From UBA2287 sp964479665 (GTDB taxonomy: Bacteria > Bacteroidota > Bacteroidia > Bacteroidales > Tenuifilaceae), in assembly GCA_964479665.1 (NCBI GenBank), contig CAYZNN010000005.1, positions 62,001 through 126,000 on the forward strand: DNA of 64,000 nucleotides, read 5' to 3'. Position 1 is the first letter of the stretch. Each line of letters starts with the position of its first letter. Shown in pieces: positions 1-9,056 of the stretch. A program made the translations under genes and the position numbers. The notes beneath the pieces were generated by a model. That model searched no databases, was not told the DNA's origin, and saw only the letters and a list, made by a program, of their open reading frames with translations.

Positions 1-2
1 TT

Positions 3-1721
3 CAATATACAAGCACAAATGACAATAAATGGCTTATTTCACCCCAAATTACTCCAACCGAAGGATCGGAATTGAGTTTTTGGGTAAAATCTTTAACTGA
101 CCAATACGGTTTAGAACGTTTTAAAGTTCTTGTTTCAACTACTGGTAATGAAACTGAAAACTTTACTCAAATATCAACAGGTCCATACCTAGAAGCTCCA
201 ACGAGCTGGACTCAATTCACATTCGATCTGAATAGCTATGCTGGAACCCCAATTTATTTTGCTATTCAGTACGTATCGTACGATGCATTTATATTCATGC
301 TCGACAACATTCAGGTAACTGGTACTGTTGCTCCAACAGAATACACCGTTACCTTCACCGTAACCGATGGTACCGATCCCATTGAGGGAGCCACCATTGC
401 TGTTGCCGGCGAGGAGCTCACCACCGACGCCAGCGGCGTGGCCACCATCGACCTGGAGGATGGCGAGTACCCCTACACCGTTACCAAAGAGGGCTTTGTT
501 GCCTTTGAAGGTACTGCCACCGTTGCCGGTGAGGCACTGGCTGTTGCCGTAGAAATGGAAGCAGAGGTTGTTACTTTCCCCGTTACCTTCACCGTAATCG
601 ACCAGAAAGAGATCTATACCAACATTAAGTTCAAGGGTACCCCCACCGGCTGGGCCACTGTAGCCATGGTTGAGGACCCCGCACACACCTGGACCGTTAC
701 GCTTAACGTGGAGCCCGGCAGCCACGAGTGGGGTGCCATTGAGGACGACGGCAGCGAGTGGGGCATCTGGCTCATCGAGGGTAGCAATCCCGCCTTCACA
801 GTTGCAGCCGATGGTACCGTAACTGGCCAAACCTCCTACACCATCCTGCCTGCTGGCGACAAGTCGGTAACCTTCATTCTCGACATTACCGGTTTGGAAG
901 AGTTCGACCCAGCCGAGGACTTCATCGATATGGCTGGCGATTTCACCGGCTGGAGCGGTACCGATCCTTTGGAAGTGGATCCCGAGAATAGCAACATTTA
1001 CAGCATCACCGCAGGCGGCGAACTGCGCCCAGGCCAAACCATCAAGTTCAAGTTCCGCAAGAACGGTGATTGGGATATGGCTGAAACCCCCGCCGACCCC
1101 GACGGAAAAATGAACCGCGTGTTCGTTGTATCTGCTGAGGACGAGGAGAATGTTTACCACGCTGTTTGGGGCGAGAACTACACCCGCAACCTGGGCGAGG
1201 TAGCAGCCATTGCCGACATCAACGTTGCTAACGGCACCGCTGTTGAGGATCTTAACCTGCCCGCAATGGTAACCGTTACCCTGGGTGCCCCTGGCAACCT
1301 TACCGAGGTTACCGTTGATTTGCCCGTAACCTGGAATACCGACAACTACGATGGTTCCGTTGCCGGTCAGGTGGTACTCGAGGGTGAAATCACCCTGGTT
1401 TACGAGGGTGTAACCTACTTCAATGGCCATGGTTTGAAAGCTTCCGTTACCGTGAACGTGGCAACCAGCATCAACACCAACGCCACCTTCCAGTTCAGCA
1501 TGTTCCCCAACCCCACCTCGGGCGACCTGAACATTGCTGCAGGAACTGCCATTAGCAGCATCCGTGTATTCAACATGCTTGGCCAGCAAGTAATTGGCGT
1601 TAGCAACCTGGGCCGCGAGAGCCTCGTGCTCCCCACAACCCAGCTCAGCACCGGTATCTACATCATCAGCGCCACCGATGCCAACGGCAACACCGTGAGC
1701 AGCCGCTTCATTAAGAAGTAA
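3..1721 (+). CDS. Partial T9SS-secreted multidomain surface protein (5' end outside window)
   Basis: The reading frame is open from base 3, so the gene starts upstream; 572 residues are visible. The first ~100 resemble a choice-of-anchor J / cleaved-adhesin fold (WLISPQI, LSFWVKS, FMLDNIQVTG). A carboxypeptidase-regulatory-like beta sandwich follows (GATIAVAGEELTTDASGVAT), then two starch-binding-like or Ig-like modules (one with MAGDFTGWSG and KFKFRKNGDWDM), a bacterial Ig-like group-4-type module, and a C-terminal T9SS type A sorting domain (MFPNPTSGDLNI, VFNMLGQQV, STGIYIISA, ending SRFIKK). It should be exported by Sec, crossed over the outer membrane by the type IX system and surface-anchored or released. 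Base composition shifts abruptly near base 340, from AT-rich codons to strongly C/G-ending codons. A 28-bp palindrome terminates it. The exact function (adhesin, protease or glycan binder) lies in the missing N-terminus. Confidence 0.85.
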   Translation, partial: QYTSTNDNKWLISPQITPTEGSELSFWVKSLTDQYGLERFKVLVSTTGNETENFTQISTGPYLEAPTSWTQFTFDLNSYAGTPIYFAIQYVSYDAFIFMLDNIQVTGTVAPTEYTVTFTVTDGTDPIEGATIAVAGEELTTDASGVATIDLEDGEYPYTVTKEGFVAFEGTATVAGEALAVAVEMEAEVVTFPVTFTVIDQKEIYTNIKFKGTPTGWATVAMVEDPAHTWTVTLNVEPGSHEWGAIEDDGSEWGIWLIEGSNPAFTVAADGTVTGQTSYTILPAGDKSVTFILDITGLEEFDPAEDFIDMAGDFTGWSGTDPLEVDPENSNIYSITAGGELRPGQTIKFKFRKNGDWDMAETPADPDGKMNRVFVVSAEDEENVYHAVWGENYTRNLGEVAAIADINVANGTAVEDLNLPAMVTVTLGAPGNLTEVTVDLPVTWNTDNYDGSVAGQVVLEGEITLVYEGVTYFNGHGLKASVTVNVATSINTNATFQFSMFPNPTSGDLNIAAGTAISSIRVFNMLGQQVIGVSNLGRESLVLPTTQLSTGIYIISATDANGNTVSSRFIKK

Positions 1722-1740
1722 TTCGAAACCCATACATAAC

Positions 1741-1768
1741 AGAAAACCCCGGAATTCCGGGGTTTTCT
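1741..1768. terminator. Bidirectional terminator between convergent genes
   Basis: A perfect 28-bp palindrome (AGAAAACCCCGGAATTCCGG and its complement) lies between the stop of the T9SS protein and the stop of rsmE. A T-rich tail is present on both strands (GGGGTTTTCT), so it can serve both convergent genes. Confidence 0.8.
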
Positions 1769-1800
1769 GTTTATATTAGTTGGCTGAGAGCAACAGAAAA

Positions 1801-2502
1801 CTAACCGTTCATGGCATTGGCAATAGAACATGCGTAAACTCCGGCGGTTTCTGTGCGTAAACGCGATTTTCCCAAACTAACGGTATAAAAATGGTGCGAC
1901 CAGGAGAGGGAAACTTCACTGGGTGAAAAATCGCCCTCGGGACCAATTAAAATCAGTACGCTCCGTTTGGGTTGAATTAGTTCCTTTAAATGCTTATTGT
2001 TAAAATTGCCGCAGTAGGCAATAAGTTTCGTTTCCTCAGTTGCATTTTGGATTAATGCTGAAAATGGGGTAAGCTCATTTAGAACAGGGAGACATGCCTT
2101 AACCGATTGTTTCATGGCCGAGACCATTACCCTTTCGAGCCTATCTCTGTTTATTAGTCGCCTTTCGGAGTGTTCGCAAACTATGGGTGTAATTTCGTCG
2201 ATCCCAATTTCGGTACATTTCTCTAGAAACCATTCGAACCGCTCAATATTCTTTGTTGGTGCCATAGCAATGTGCAACCTGAAGCTGCGCTTTTCAAACT
2301 CCAATTCAACTCGGTCGATTGCAATCGCGCAACGCTTGGGGTTATCGTCGGTAATGGTGCCATGGTACAGGTTGCCCTTACCATCAACCATTTGTAATGT
2401 ATGGCCCTTGGCCATACGAAGCACGCGCACGCAATGCTTCGACTCCTCTTCGGGAAGGATTATGCTTTTTCCCGGAACCAGGGGAATATAGAATAATTGC
2501 AT
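1801..2502 (-). CDS. rsmE: 16S rRNA m3U1498 methyltransferase RsmE
   Basis: This SPOUT-class methyltransferase methylates N3 of U1498 in 16S rRNA using SAM. Seen: N-terminal PUA-like part (MQLFYIPLVPGK), then the trefoil-knot SAM site LIGPEGDFSPSEV at about residues 175-190 and the family signature LGKSRLRTETAG near the C-terminus. I place the start at 2502 (MQLFYI, 233 residues), not at the upstream in-frame ATG at 2523, because the upstream codons run into a TATTTTTG promoter element (2521-2528) and homologues begin at M-x-L-F-Y. The gene is divergent from the phosphoesterase gene and convergent with the T9SS gene. Confidence 0.93.
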   Translation of the reverse strand: MQLFYIPLVPGKSIILPEEESKHCVRVLRMAKGHTLQMVDGKGNLYHGTITDDNPKRCAIAIDRVELEFEKRSFRLHIAMAPTKNIERFEWFLEKCTEIGIDEITPIVCEHSERRLINRDRLERVMVSAMKQSVKACLPVLNELTPFSALIQNATEETKLIAYCGNFNNKHLKELIQPKRSVLILIGPEGDFSPSEVSLSWSHHFYTVSLGKSRLRTETAGVYACSIANAMNG

Positions 2503-2503
2503 G

Positions 2504-2528
2504 TACCTTTGTATTTTCGACAAAAATA
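2504..2528. promoter_or_regulatory. Face-to-face promoters for rsmE (-) and yfcE-like gene (+)
   Basis: Two perfect Bacteroidota -7 elements (TAnnTTTG) face each other: TACCTTTG at 2504-2511 on the plus strand and TATTTTTG at 2528-2521 on the minus strand. Predicted start points fall within a few bases of each other, so the two promoters overlap. No good -33 TTTG was found for either. Confidence 0.55.
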
Positions 2529-2545
2529 GTAATTATGAACCGGTA

Positions 2546-3052
2546 ATGAAACGAATAGGGCTATTAAGCGATACCCACGGCATTTGGGACAACAAACTCG
2601 AAGAGTTTTTTTCTGATTGTACCGAAATGTGGCATGCAGGCGATATTGGAAATTTAGAAATCGCCCATGCCATTGAACGATTCAAACCGCTTGTTGCGGT
2701 TCATGGCAATATCGACGATTACAAAACCCGAATGGCATTTCCAAAAATTCAGCAATTCAAATGCGAAGATACATTGGTACTGTTAACCCACATTGGTGGT
2801 TACCCCAATAGATATGAACCCGAGGCAAAGAAACTAATTGAAAACCTACGGCCCAACCTTTTTATTTGTGGTCACTCCCACATTCTGAAGGTTATTTACG
2901 ACAAAAAGTACGAATTACTTCATATAAACCCCGGCGCAGCGGGTATTCATGGTTTACATAGAGTAAGAACGGCGATTCGCTTTTCAATTGAAGGCAGCAG
3001 CATTAGGAATCTCGAAATTTGGGAAGTACCCAGAACCAGGATAAAAGGCTGA
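2546..3052 (+). CDS. YfcE/MJ0936-type metallophosphoesterase
   Basis: A 168-residue calcineurin-like phosphodiesterase of the compact YfcE class. All metal-site motifs are visible: SDTHG (D9, H11), HAGDIGN, HGNID, a later His in LTHIGG, and the GHSH motif in ICGHSHILK. Family members hydrolyse phosphodiesters with Mn2+/Ni2+ in the cytoplasm; the physiological substrate is unknown. I start at 2546 (MKRIGLLSDTHG); the in-frame ATG at 2501 lies upstream of the promoter element and would overlap rsmE. Monocistronic, with structured non-coding DNA downstream. Confidence 0.88.
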   Translation: MKRIGLLSDTHGIWDNKLEEFFSDCTEMWHAGDIGNLEIAHAIERFKPLVAVHGNIDDYKTRMAFPKIQQFKCEDTLVLLTHIGGYPNRYEPEAKKLIENLRPNLFICGHSHILKVIYDKKYELLHINPGAAGIHGLHRVRTAIRFSIEGSSIRNLEIWEVPRTRIKG

Positions 3053-3496
3053 GTAGAAGATTATGATTTGCAATGCTGTTGCTGCCATCGATAGGAGTTC
3101 GACAAGTTCACTGTATCACCTCAGGCAGCGAGATAACTTTGGCCTTACCGCAGGTACAACCAACCGGAGCCTGACTGCCCAAAGGTTGAGGCAATAAACC
3201 TGCTAAAATTTAACAATGGCGGTTGGAACCGCCGTCGAACGTTGTTTTAATCTGGCAACTTACGCTCAGCAGCAATTAAGCGGAATTTTGTGCGGTCAGA
3301 GAACGCTGTATGACTTCGTCGAACTCACTTCGTTCGGTTAGCAACGACGAAGTTACAACCCAGCGGAGTGAGCTGAGCGCAGCTAAACTTCGCCGAGCGA
3401 GGGGGATCGCTGTTTAACTTAGACCTAGTTGTAACCTTTGCCCAGCAGGGCTTTAACCAATTTACTTCATTTCCACGCGATTTAATCGTGCGGTAG
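3053..3496. other. Gene-free, structure-rich remnant DNA
   Basis: About 440 bases without a credible gene. It holds a hairpin GGCGGTT/AACCGCC (3218-3233), an inverted repeat ACTTCGTCG (3313-3321) / CGACGAAGT (3345-3353), a GTTCGACAAG-type intergenic word (about 3098-3107), and GC-rich short direct and inverted words near 3362-3402. It joins the RHS remnant and reads like degraded mobile or polymorphic DNA. Confidence 0.5.
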
Positions 3497-3627
3497 CGGT
3501 GGTTATTACCCATGGCTAGGTATGGGCAAAAGAACTGCCCTGCGGGGTCGGGGTTTAGCCAGCGGGCTAGGCGGCTGTCGTAGTTGCGGGCCTCAAAGGG
3601 GTCGAGGCCGGTTTCCTCTATTCTCAT
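3325..3627 (-). pseudogene. RHS-repeat-associated core remnant
   Basis: The first ~42 codons (3627 down to about 3502) encode an RHS core signature: DPFEARNYDSRLARWLNPDP, then FCPYLAMGNN. In full RHS/YD-repeat proteins this lies just before the variable C-terminal toxin tip. Here nothing precedes it except MRIEETGL, and after GNN the reading is unlike any tip domain and becomes Arg/Ser/Cys-rich (PPRSAKFSCAQLTPLG), matching the low-complexity DNA underneath. I interpret it as a decayed 3' fragment. It begins 3 bases after the stop of the 1521-residue secreted protein, so the two may once have been joined by rearrangement. Expression is doubtful. Confidence 0.6.
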
Positions 3628-3630
3628 CCC

Positions 3631-6600
3631 CTACTCGTTATTCTCCTTCTCTGGGTTAGCTTGCTGCTCCTCCTTCTTTACTCCCATCAAATCGTTGTAA
3701 CGCTCCTCGAGCCGTGTATGTTCCCTTTTGGTACCAACAGTGAAATTGTAGGGAATTTGACCCAACTTCACCTTCACCTTCCTATCTCTCGATTTCATTT
3801 GCTTTATCGGATCGGTAAAGAGCGAACTGTGCGAACCAACCTGCATGGAACCCCTTACATAGTAAAAAAAGTAATATTTATCGTGCGAGGGTTTAATGAA
3901 TATTGTTATCCAATCGCCGCTTGAGCGTTTTATTATCTCAATAAATCCATCGACCCGTTTATTTACCTGATTAATACCTAAAGCATTGATTCCCAACTTT
4001 CCAACCGATACGAACGAACGATTTTGCTGATCCCAACGGAAACGCACATCGGAAAAGGTTATGGTGCTTGCCAGCTCCTCGGGCAATTGACTAATATTGC
4101 CAAAAAGTTTAATTTGGTTAATAGCAGTTGCAGCATCCTTAGGGTTTGCTCTCAGGTTAATATAATTGAAAAACGATTTGCTGTTCAAGTCCACATTGCC
4201 CAAACCCGAAGTTGCTAGAATATCGGAAGCCATGGCTGCTAACGATACCTGATTGAAGTGAAAATTCAGAGACAATACAGCATCAATGGTTATGGTGCTA
4301 TCGGCTAAACGGTGAATGGAGCTTCCCGAAGCGAAGTTTTTGATTTGTCCCAAATTAACGGGTATGTATATAACCCCTTCGCCAAAGAGCAGGCACATGT
4401 CCTTAGAGAGGCTAATAACATTTCCAGTAGTATCGGGGTTATTCAGTTTGTACTCTGGGCCTATAAAAAACCTATTATTCCGATGATTATAGGTAAATAC
4501 ACCCTCGGCTGGAATTAAGGGTTTGTCGCTAAAAAACTTACGTCCACTTACAAGCGAAGGGTAAAGGTGAATGGAATCGGATGAAACTATACTTCCGCTC
4601 AACAGATTCACCATGTTAAGGTTTACGGGCTTTTCTGTAATTGGGATCAGTACATTCTTGGGGTTAATGATTGAAGTGAACCTTAGCCAACTCGGCCGAA
4701 TCTGCTTACAATGCTGTATGGGTTGGGCACCTCCGGCAAAGGTCCAGAATCTGTCGGTTGCATACAACTCAATATTCCCTGTATAGCGAAAATTTGGACT
4801 CAGTTTAAAACTATCGGGTTCGGTAACCACAGTTTTGGCAAAAGTATTCCCTCTAGTATCGGTTGTAATTTCATTAAAGAATACCTTCTGAATCGAATCC
4901 CTTTCATCCACATAGTCGGTGGTTCCGGAAGCAAGGTAGTGCTTACGCGAAGGTATTGTAATGTTTGAATTGTAAATTCGATGAAACCTATTGGATTGGT
5001 TAGCATATATTACCGATTGCCTTAACGGCATAAGCCGTTTTTGAGCATCGATCTCAACCTTTTGTCGGTAAGGGTGTATAACGGCATCGGCAACAAGCAA
5101 ATAGCGAACCGAGTCGGCTTTCAAATTGGGGTTCGAAAGGTTATATGTGGCACGGGGAGCAAAGAAATAAAGCGAATCCTCGGGAAAGCGAGTTGAGTAA
5201 TATAGCGAACCAGCTGGAAGGGTATCCCTATCGGCCATTCGTGAAATATAAAATTTCTCCATTTCAATAGCCTTCTGCCTACCCGAAGTTAAAAGAGTTA
5301 GCTCATTGCCATCCATGTTCCACACAAATCGGTCAAGATGCGAATCGTACTCAATACCCTGCAAATTAGCAAAAATGCTCTCGTTCACTCTTTTAAATTC
5401 GCCACTTCGGGTTTTAAAACTAATATTGGCTTGAACCAAATTCGAAACCATGGCCAATCGGTCCGTTCCCGGAACATCCATTTCGAGGCTTGCCGAAGGT
5501 GTGTTAAAATCCAATGCATTATAAGCAAATTCGTTGGAACGAAGCCTTGCTTTTTTCAGGTCCATTAAACCCTTACCAACCATACCCAATGGATCGAGGA
5601 CCAAGCTGCCAGTTAACTTGGTTTCACCCGAAAAAATATCGAAAGGAAAGTCGCCCTGAAAGGCAAAAAGTTTATCGTTGTAGGGTAGCCATTTTACAAT
5701 ATGTTCCTTTCCGGTTACTTCGGGATACTCTATGGCTTTATCGTGCCTTGCAATATGGAAACTCTTAGCAAAGGTTCTCATGGAATCGGGGAAAAAGTAG
5801 AAATCGTCCGATGTAGTTTTCGAAGTAATGTAGGCAATTTCGCCACGGCCCCGAAGACCCATATTACTCAAATCGATTCGGTTAAAAAACCGACCTTTTC
5901 CCTGATAAATGGCAATTCCTTCAGCGGGTGTAGTATTAATAATACCTAATGAATTATCGGGACGTAGCACAAGGGTATCTTTTATGGGAGCAAAAATGTC
6001 GGCCGAATACAAAATGCCCTCAAATTGCATGTCGGATCTAGAAAAAGTGTTTATGCTTTTAAATGTGAATGGGAATACTTTAAAATGAAATTTTTCTCGA
6101 TTATAAATACCATTGTGAATGGTTTTATCGTCGTAGTAAACGAACGACTCCTGAGTGCTGACAAAAATGGGGTACTCCTTGTTCTTAACCAGCCCCGATT
6201 TGTTGTGAGGTTTATCAATATATACTTCTCCTGTTATGGTTTCGATGGTGCTAGTTACCTGATTTAATATTTTCTTTCCGTAAAAATCGAACTGATCGGT
6301 TTGAAAATCGATATTCATTGAATCGATTGAGTTGAGTTTAAAACTGAACGAAGCATAATCGAAATTGAAATCCCGCCCAAAAAGGGTGAGTAAACCAGCT
6401 CGTATTACCCCATCGAATGCGAAGTTTCGATCCTTTTTCAAAACAATTTGCCTTCCCTTTGGGAAGAAAAAAACGTTCTGCGAGTCGCTCACCGAAACAT
6501 CATCCACTCCTCTTACGGTCATTTCGAGGTTTGCCAAGTTGAGAACAGCGTTGGGTGTTCGGTCGGGCGAAGAAGAATTGAAACGAATAACATCGTAGTC

Positions 6601-8196
6601 AATCTGTCGGCCACGGGCCCTTATGGCATCGAAAAGTTTGGGCACCGCTTGCGCTTCGCCTGTTTCGGAATCGTAATAAATGTAACCCATCATGGCTATG
6701 CGCATGAGCATTATTCGTGTTTGCTCTTCCGATTTGCGAACGTAACGAGCAAATCCACGGGCATCGAACTCCCTCGATTTAATATTCCGAGTGTATTGGG
6801 CTATGGCCAGTAACGGATGCTGCTCATCGCGCCCCATGAGATCGTCGAACTCTACCTCGTTAAAAAAGTTATTCGATTCGAAATACGAACGGCCGGATGA
6901 AGAACCAGTTGGTGCACCAAAGTTTAAAATGTCGGATTTAATATTCCAACTCAACTCATTGAATGTAAATGCGAATTTGTGGTAACTGCTCGACATGGGG
7001 CTCTTGGTAGTAAGCAAATCGGTTGGGTAAAGCGATACCGTTTGAGTTTGGTCGTTATATGTAAAACCCAGCCCGGTATGAAAAATTGAGTCGGTTTGAA
7101 CTTTAAACCGAGCCCTTGCAAAGTTTGAAACAACTACCTGCCTACGAAAGATGTATTGAAGTGCCTCTATACGCAAAAAATCCTTGCCCTGTCGTTTAAT
7201 TTCAATTACAGCAGGGTTAGTTCGGGTTCCTGTACCAATCAGCTGGCCACCCATCATGTAGTAACCACCATCGTAATCAACTCCATCGAATAGATTTGCA
7301 ATTTTGTGCCGCGAAGTATAGGTTGTAAATTCAGGAAAATAAATATTCTCGGGTCTACTACTTTTCAAAACCTTGTCTTTCAGTTTCCCCAAAACGGGTC
7401 TGTCGAAATAATCCTTGTTGGTAAAGAGTACCGAATCGGCCTGATAATCGTTCCGACTCAAATCTATACGGTAGTAACTAAGAGTTGCAAATATTTCATT
7501 TTCGGGAAATTGGCTTCGTATCCAGGTTACTTTTCCACCCTTCCCGCGCCAGACTCCGTAAATGGGATAATAAGCACCCTGCGTTCCCTGAATAGAAATC
7601 GAGTCCTTATCGGACCGACAAATAAGGTTCGTTTGTTTAAAGCGATAGGTTAAAGTGGTATCGAAATGAATGCTATAATCGGTTGGGGTAATAAGCCAAT
7701 CGTACGCCGGATTAATTTGAAGCGTGTTCTTTGTAAAAAATGCATGGGCATTGGCTAAAAACTTATCAATCCATGCTATGGATATGCTTGGGTTCTCTGT
7801 GAACTGCCTGAATCCTTTATTCCAACTGTCGAAATGCTTTTTGGCCATTTCGTTTGTTCGTAAACTAACCAGGATTTTTACAAGGCTAATAAATGGTCTT
7901 CGGGTTGTAGGGTTCTTTTTCAGCAAATTATTGCAGTTGTTTACAATAAGTTGTTTTTGCTCTTCCGAAAAAAATTCGGTTGGCCAAAGAATAGTAAGAT
8001 CTCCTATGAAGACTTCCTCATCTTTAGTTAACTCATTTCGAATTAATGCATGTAATTCGCTGGGAAACTTTTCCAACTCAGGAGAGAAACTCTCAAATTT
8101 CTGATCTGCAGCAGGTAAAAGATTTATTACTGTTAACCCTAATGCAGCAGCACAAACCAGAATTATCATTAATGCCAATCGCAAATTCAACCTCAT
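3631..8196 (-). CDS. Large secreted or envelope beta-rich protein, unknown function
   Basis: 1521 residues from the chosen start MRLNLRLALMIILVCAAALG, a clear signal peptide or N-terminal membrane anchor. Longer in-frame extensions run back into prmA and are implausible. The N-terminal ~200 residues are mostly helical; the rest is long alternating beta-strand sequence with many YD, FD and YFxPD patterns and no recognisable catalytic motif or repeat unit. I recall proteins of this size and texture as conserved but uncharacterised in Bacteroidota; the location is probably periplasmic or outer-membrane associated. The C-terminus is charged (KKEEQQANPEKENNE) and lacks a T9SS sorting domain. It follows prmA by 22 bases as the last intact gene of the operon. 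A role in envelope biogenesis is a guess from length and beta content only. Confidence 0.75.
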   Translation of the reverse strand: MRLNLRLALMIILVCAAALGLTVINLLPAADQKFESFSPELEKFPSELHALIRNELTKDEEVFIGDLTILWPTEFFSEEQKQLIVNNCNNLLKKNPTTRRPFISLVKILVSLRTNEMAKKHFDSWNKGFRQFTENPSISIAWIDKFLANAHAFFTKNTLQINPAYDWLITPTDYSIHFDTTLTYRFKQTNLICRSDKDSISIQGTQGAYYPIYGVWRGKGGKVTWIRSQFPENEIFATLSYYRIDLSRNDYQADSVLFTNKDYFDRPVLGKLKDKVLKSSRPENIYFPEFTTYTSRHKIANLFDGVDYDGGYYMMGGQLIGTGTRTNPAVIEIKRQGKDFLRIEALQYIFRRQVVVSNFARARFKVQTDSIFHTGLGFTYNDQTQTVSLYPTDLLTTKSPMSSSYHKFAFTFNELSWNIKSDILNFGAPTGSSSGRSYFESNNFFNEVEFDDLMGRDEQHPLLAIAQYTRNIKSREFDARGFARYVRKSEEQTRIMLMRIAMMGYIYYDSETGEAQAVPKLFDAIRARGRQIDYDVIRFNSSSPDRTPNAVLNLANLEMTVRGVDDVSVSDSQNVFFFPKGRQIVLKKDRNFAFDGVIRAGLLTLFGRDFNFDYASFSFKLNSIDSMNIDFQTDQFDFYGKKILNQVTSTIETITGEVYIDKPHNKSGLVKNKEYPIFVSTQESFVYYDDKTIHNGIYNREKFHFKVFPFTFKSINTFSRSDMQFEGILYSADIFAPIKDTLVLRPDNSLGIINTTPAEGIAIYQGKGRFFNRIDLSNMGLRGRGEIAYITSKTTSDDFYFFPDSMRTFAKSFHIARHDKAIEYPEVTGKEHIVKWLPYNDKLFAFQGDFPFDIFSGETKLTGSLVLDPLGMVGKGLMDLKKARLRSNEFAYNALDFNTPSASLEMDVPGTDRLAMVSNLVQANISFKTRSGEFKRVNESIFANLQGIEYDSHLDRFVWNMDGNELTLLTSGRQKAIEMEKFYISRMADRDTLPAGSLYYSTRFPEDSLYFFAPRATYNLSNPNLKADSVRYLLVADAVIHPYRQKVEIDAQKRLMPLRQSVIYANQSNRFHRIYNSNITIPSRKHYLASGTTDYVDERDSIQKVFFNEITTDTRGNTFAKTVVTEPDSFKLSPNFRYTGNIELYATDRFWTFAGGAQPIQHCKQIRPSWLRFTSIINPKNVLIPITEKPVNLNMVNLLSGSIVSSDSIHLYPSLVSGRKFFSDKPLIPAEGVFTYNHRNNRFFIGPEYKLNNPDTTGNVISLSKDMCLLFGEGVIYIPVNLGQIKNFASGSSIHRLADSTITIDAVLSLNFHFNQVSLAAMASDILATSGLGNVDLNSKSFFNYINLRANPKDAATAINQIKLFGNISQLPEELASTITFSDVRFRWDQQNRSFVSVGKLGINALGINQVNKRVDGFIEIIKRSSGDWITIFIKPSHDKYYFFYYVRGSMQVGSHSSLFTDPIKQMKSRDRKVKVKLGQIPYNFTVGTKREHTRLEERYNDLMGVKKEEQQANPEKENNE

Positions 8197-8218
8197 TGTA
8201 TTAGAATTATTGTTTGGT

Positions 8219-9055
8219 TTATTTTGAAAAAATAACCATTGCCCAATTATCGCAGAACTTAGAACTAATGAATTGGAAACCCTCCTTTTCTGCAGTAGTT
8301 CGAAGGGTATAAACATCATCAACCAGAATTCCGCTGAAAAGGATAAGCCCACCACTCAGCATACTTTTGTAATAAGCCTTCATGTCGGCAATGAGTATAT
8401 TCAAATTAATGTTGGCTAGAATTACGTTGAATAATGGGGATCCAATCCGATTTGCATCTCCTAATTGTACCTGAATCCGATGACAGCCATTTTTTTCTGC
8501 GTTTTCAAGAGTATTTGTATACGCCCATTCGTCGTTATCGATTGCAACTACCATTTGGGCACCCAATTTTTCGGCAATAATTGCCAAAATTCCGGTACCA
8601 CAGCCCATATCGAGAACCGATTTATCCTTCAGATTAATACTGAAAAGTTCGCGAGCCATTAACCTGGTGGTTTGGTGATGTCCGGTTCCAAAGGCCATTT
8701 TGGGTTCAATAACCAACTCTAAATTACAACCGTACTCCACGGGGTGGAAGGGGGCCCTTATCCTACATAAGTTTTCTATAATTATTGGACTAAAATTCGA
8801 TTCCCATACTTCGTTCCAATTTTTCTGGGGAATGATTTTATAAGAAAAACTAATGGTAATCGATTGATCACTTAGGGACGCAATACACTCCTTTATGGAT
8901 TCAGGGTTAAAATTGAGTTTAGGCACATAAGCCATGAGAAAATCATTCTCCTCAACAAAACTTTCGAATTGAGTTTGTGCCAAATTAGCAATCAGAATTT
9001 CAGCAACATCGGAACTGTATGGTTGTATACTGAACTGTACCTCTACGTAGTCCAT
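8219..9055 (-). CDS. prmA: Ribosomal protein L11 methyltransferase PrmA
   Basis: 278 residues. A class I SAM methyltransferase that trimethylates ribosomal protein L11. Seen: SAM-binding motif VLDMGCGTGILAI (about residue 145), acidic motif II (AIDNDE), and the NPPY-like catalytic loop as LANINLNILI, the usual PrmA variant; upstream GTGHHQTTRLM is a PrmA hallmark. It starts 1 base after the tpiA stop, implying translational coupling. Confidence 0.93.
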   Translation of the reverse strand: MDYVEVQFSIQPYSSDVAEILIANLAQTQFESFVEENDFLMAYVPKLNFNPESIKECIASLSDQSITISFSYKIIPQKNWNEVWESNFSPIIIENLCRIRAPFHPVEYGCNLELVIEPKMAFGTGHHQTTRLMARELFSINLKDKSVLDMGCGTGILAIIAEKLGAQMVVAIDNDEWAYTNTLENAEKNGCHRIQVQLGDANRIGSPLFNVILANINLNILIADMKAYYKSMLSGGLILFSGILVDDVYTLRTTAEKEGFQFISSKFCDNWAMVIFSK

Positions 9056-9056
9056 T

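Noticed and set aside
189..1733. 514-codon open frame antisense to the T9SS gene
   Set aside because: It is the shadow of a GC-rich third-position gene; its Gly/Val/Ala-rich text has no domain and it runs over the terminator.
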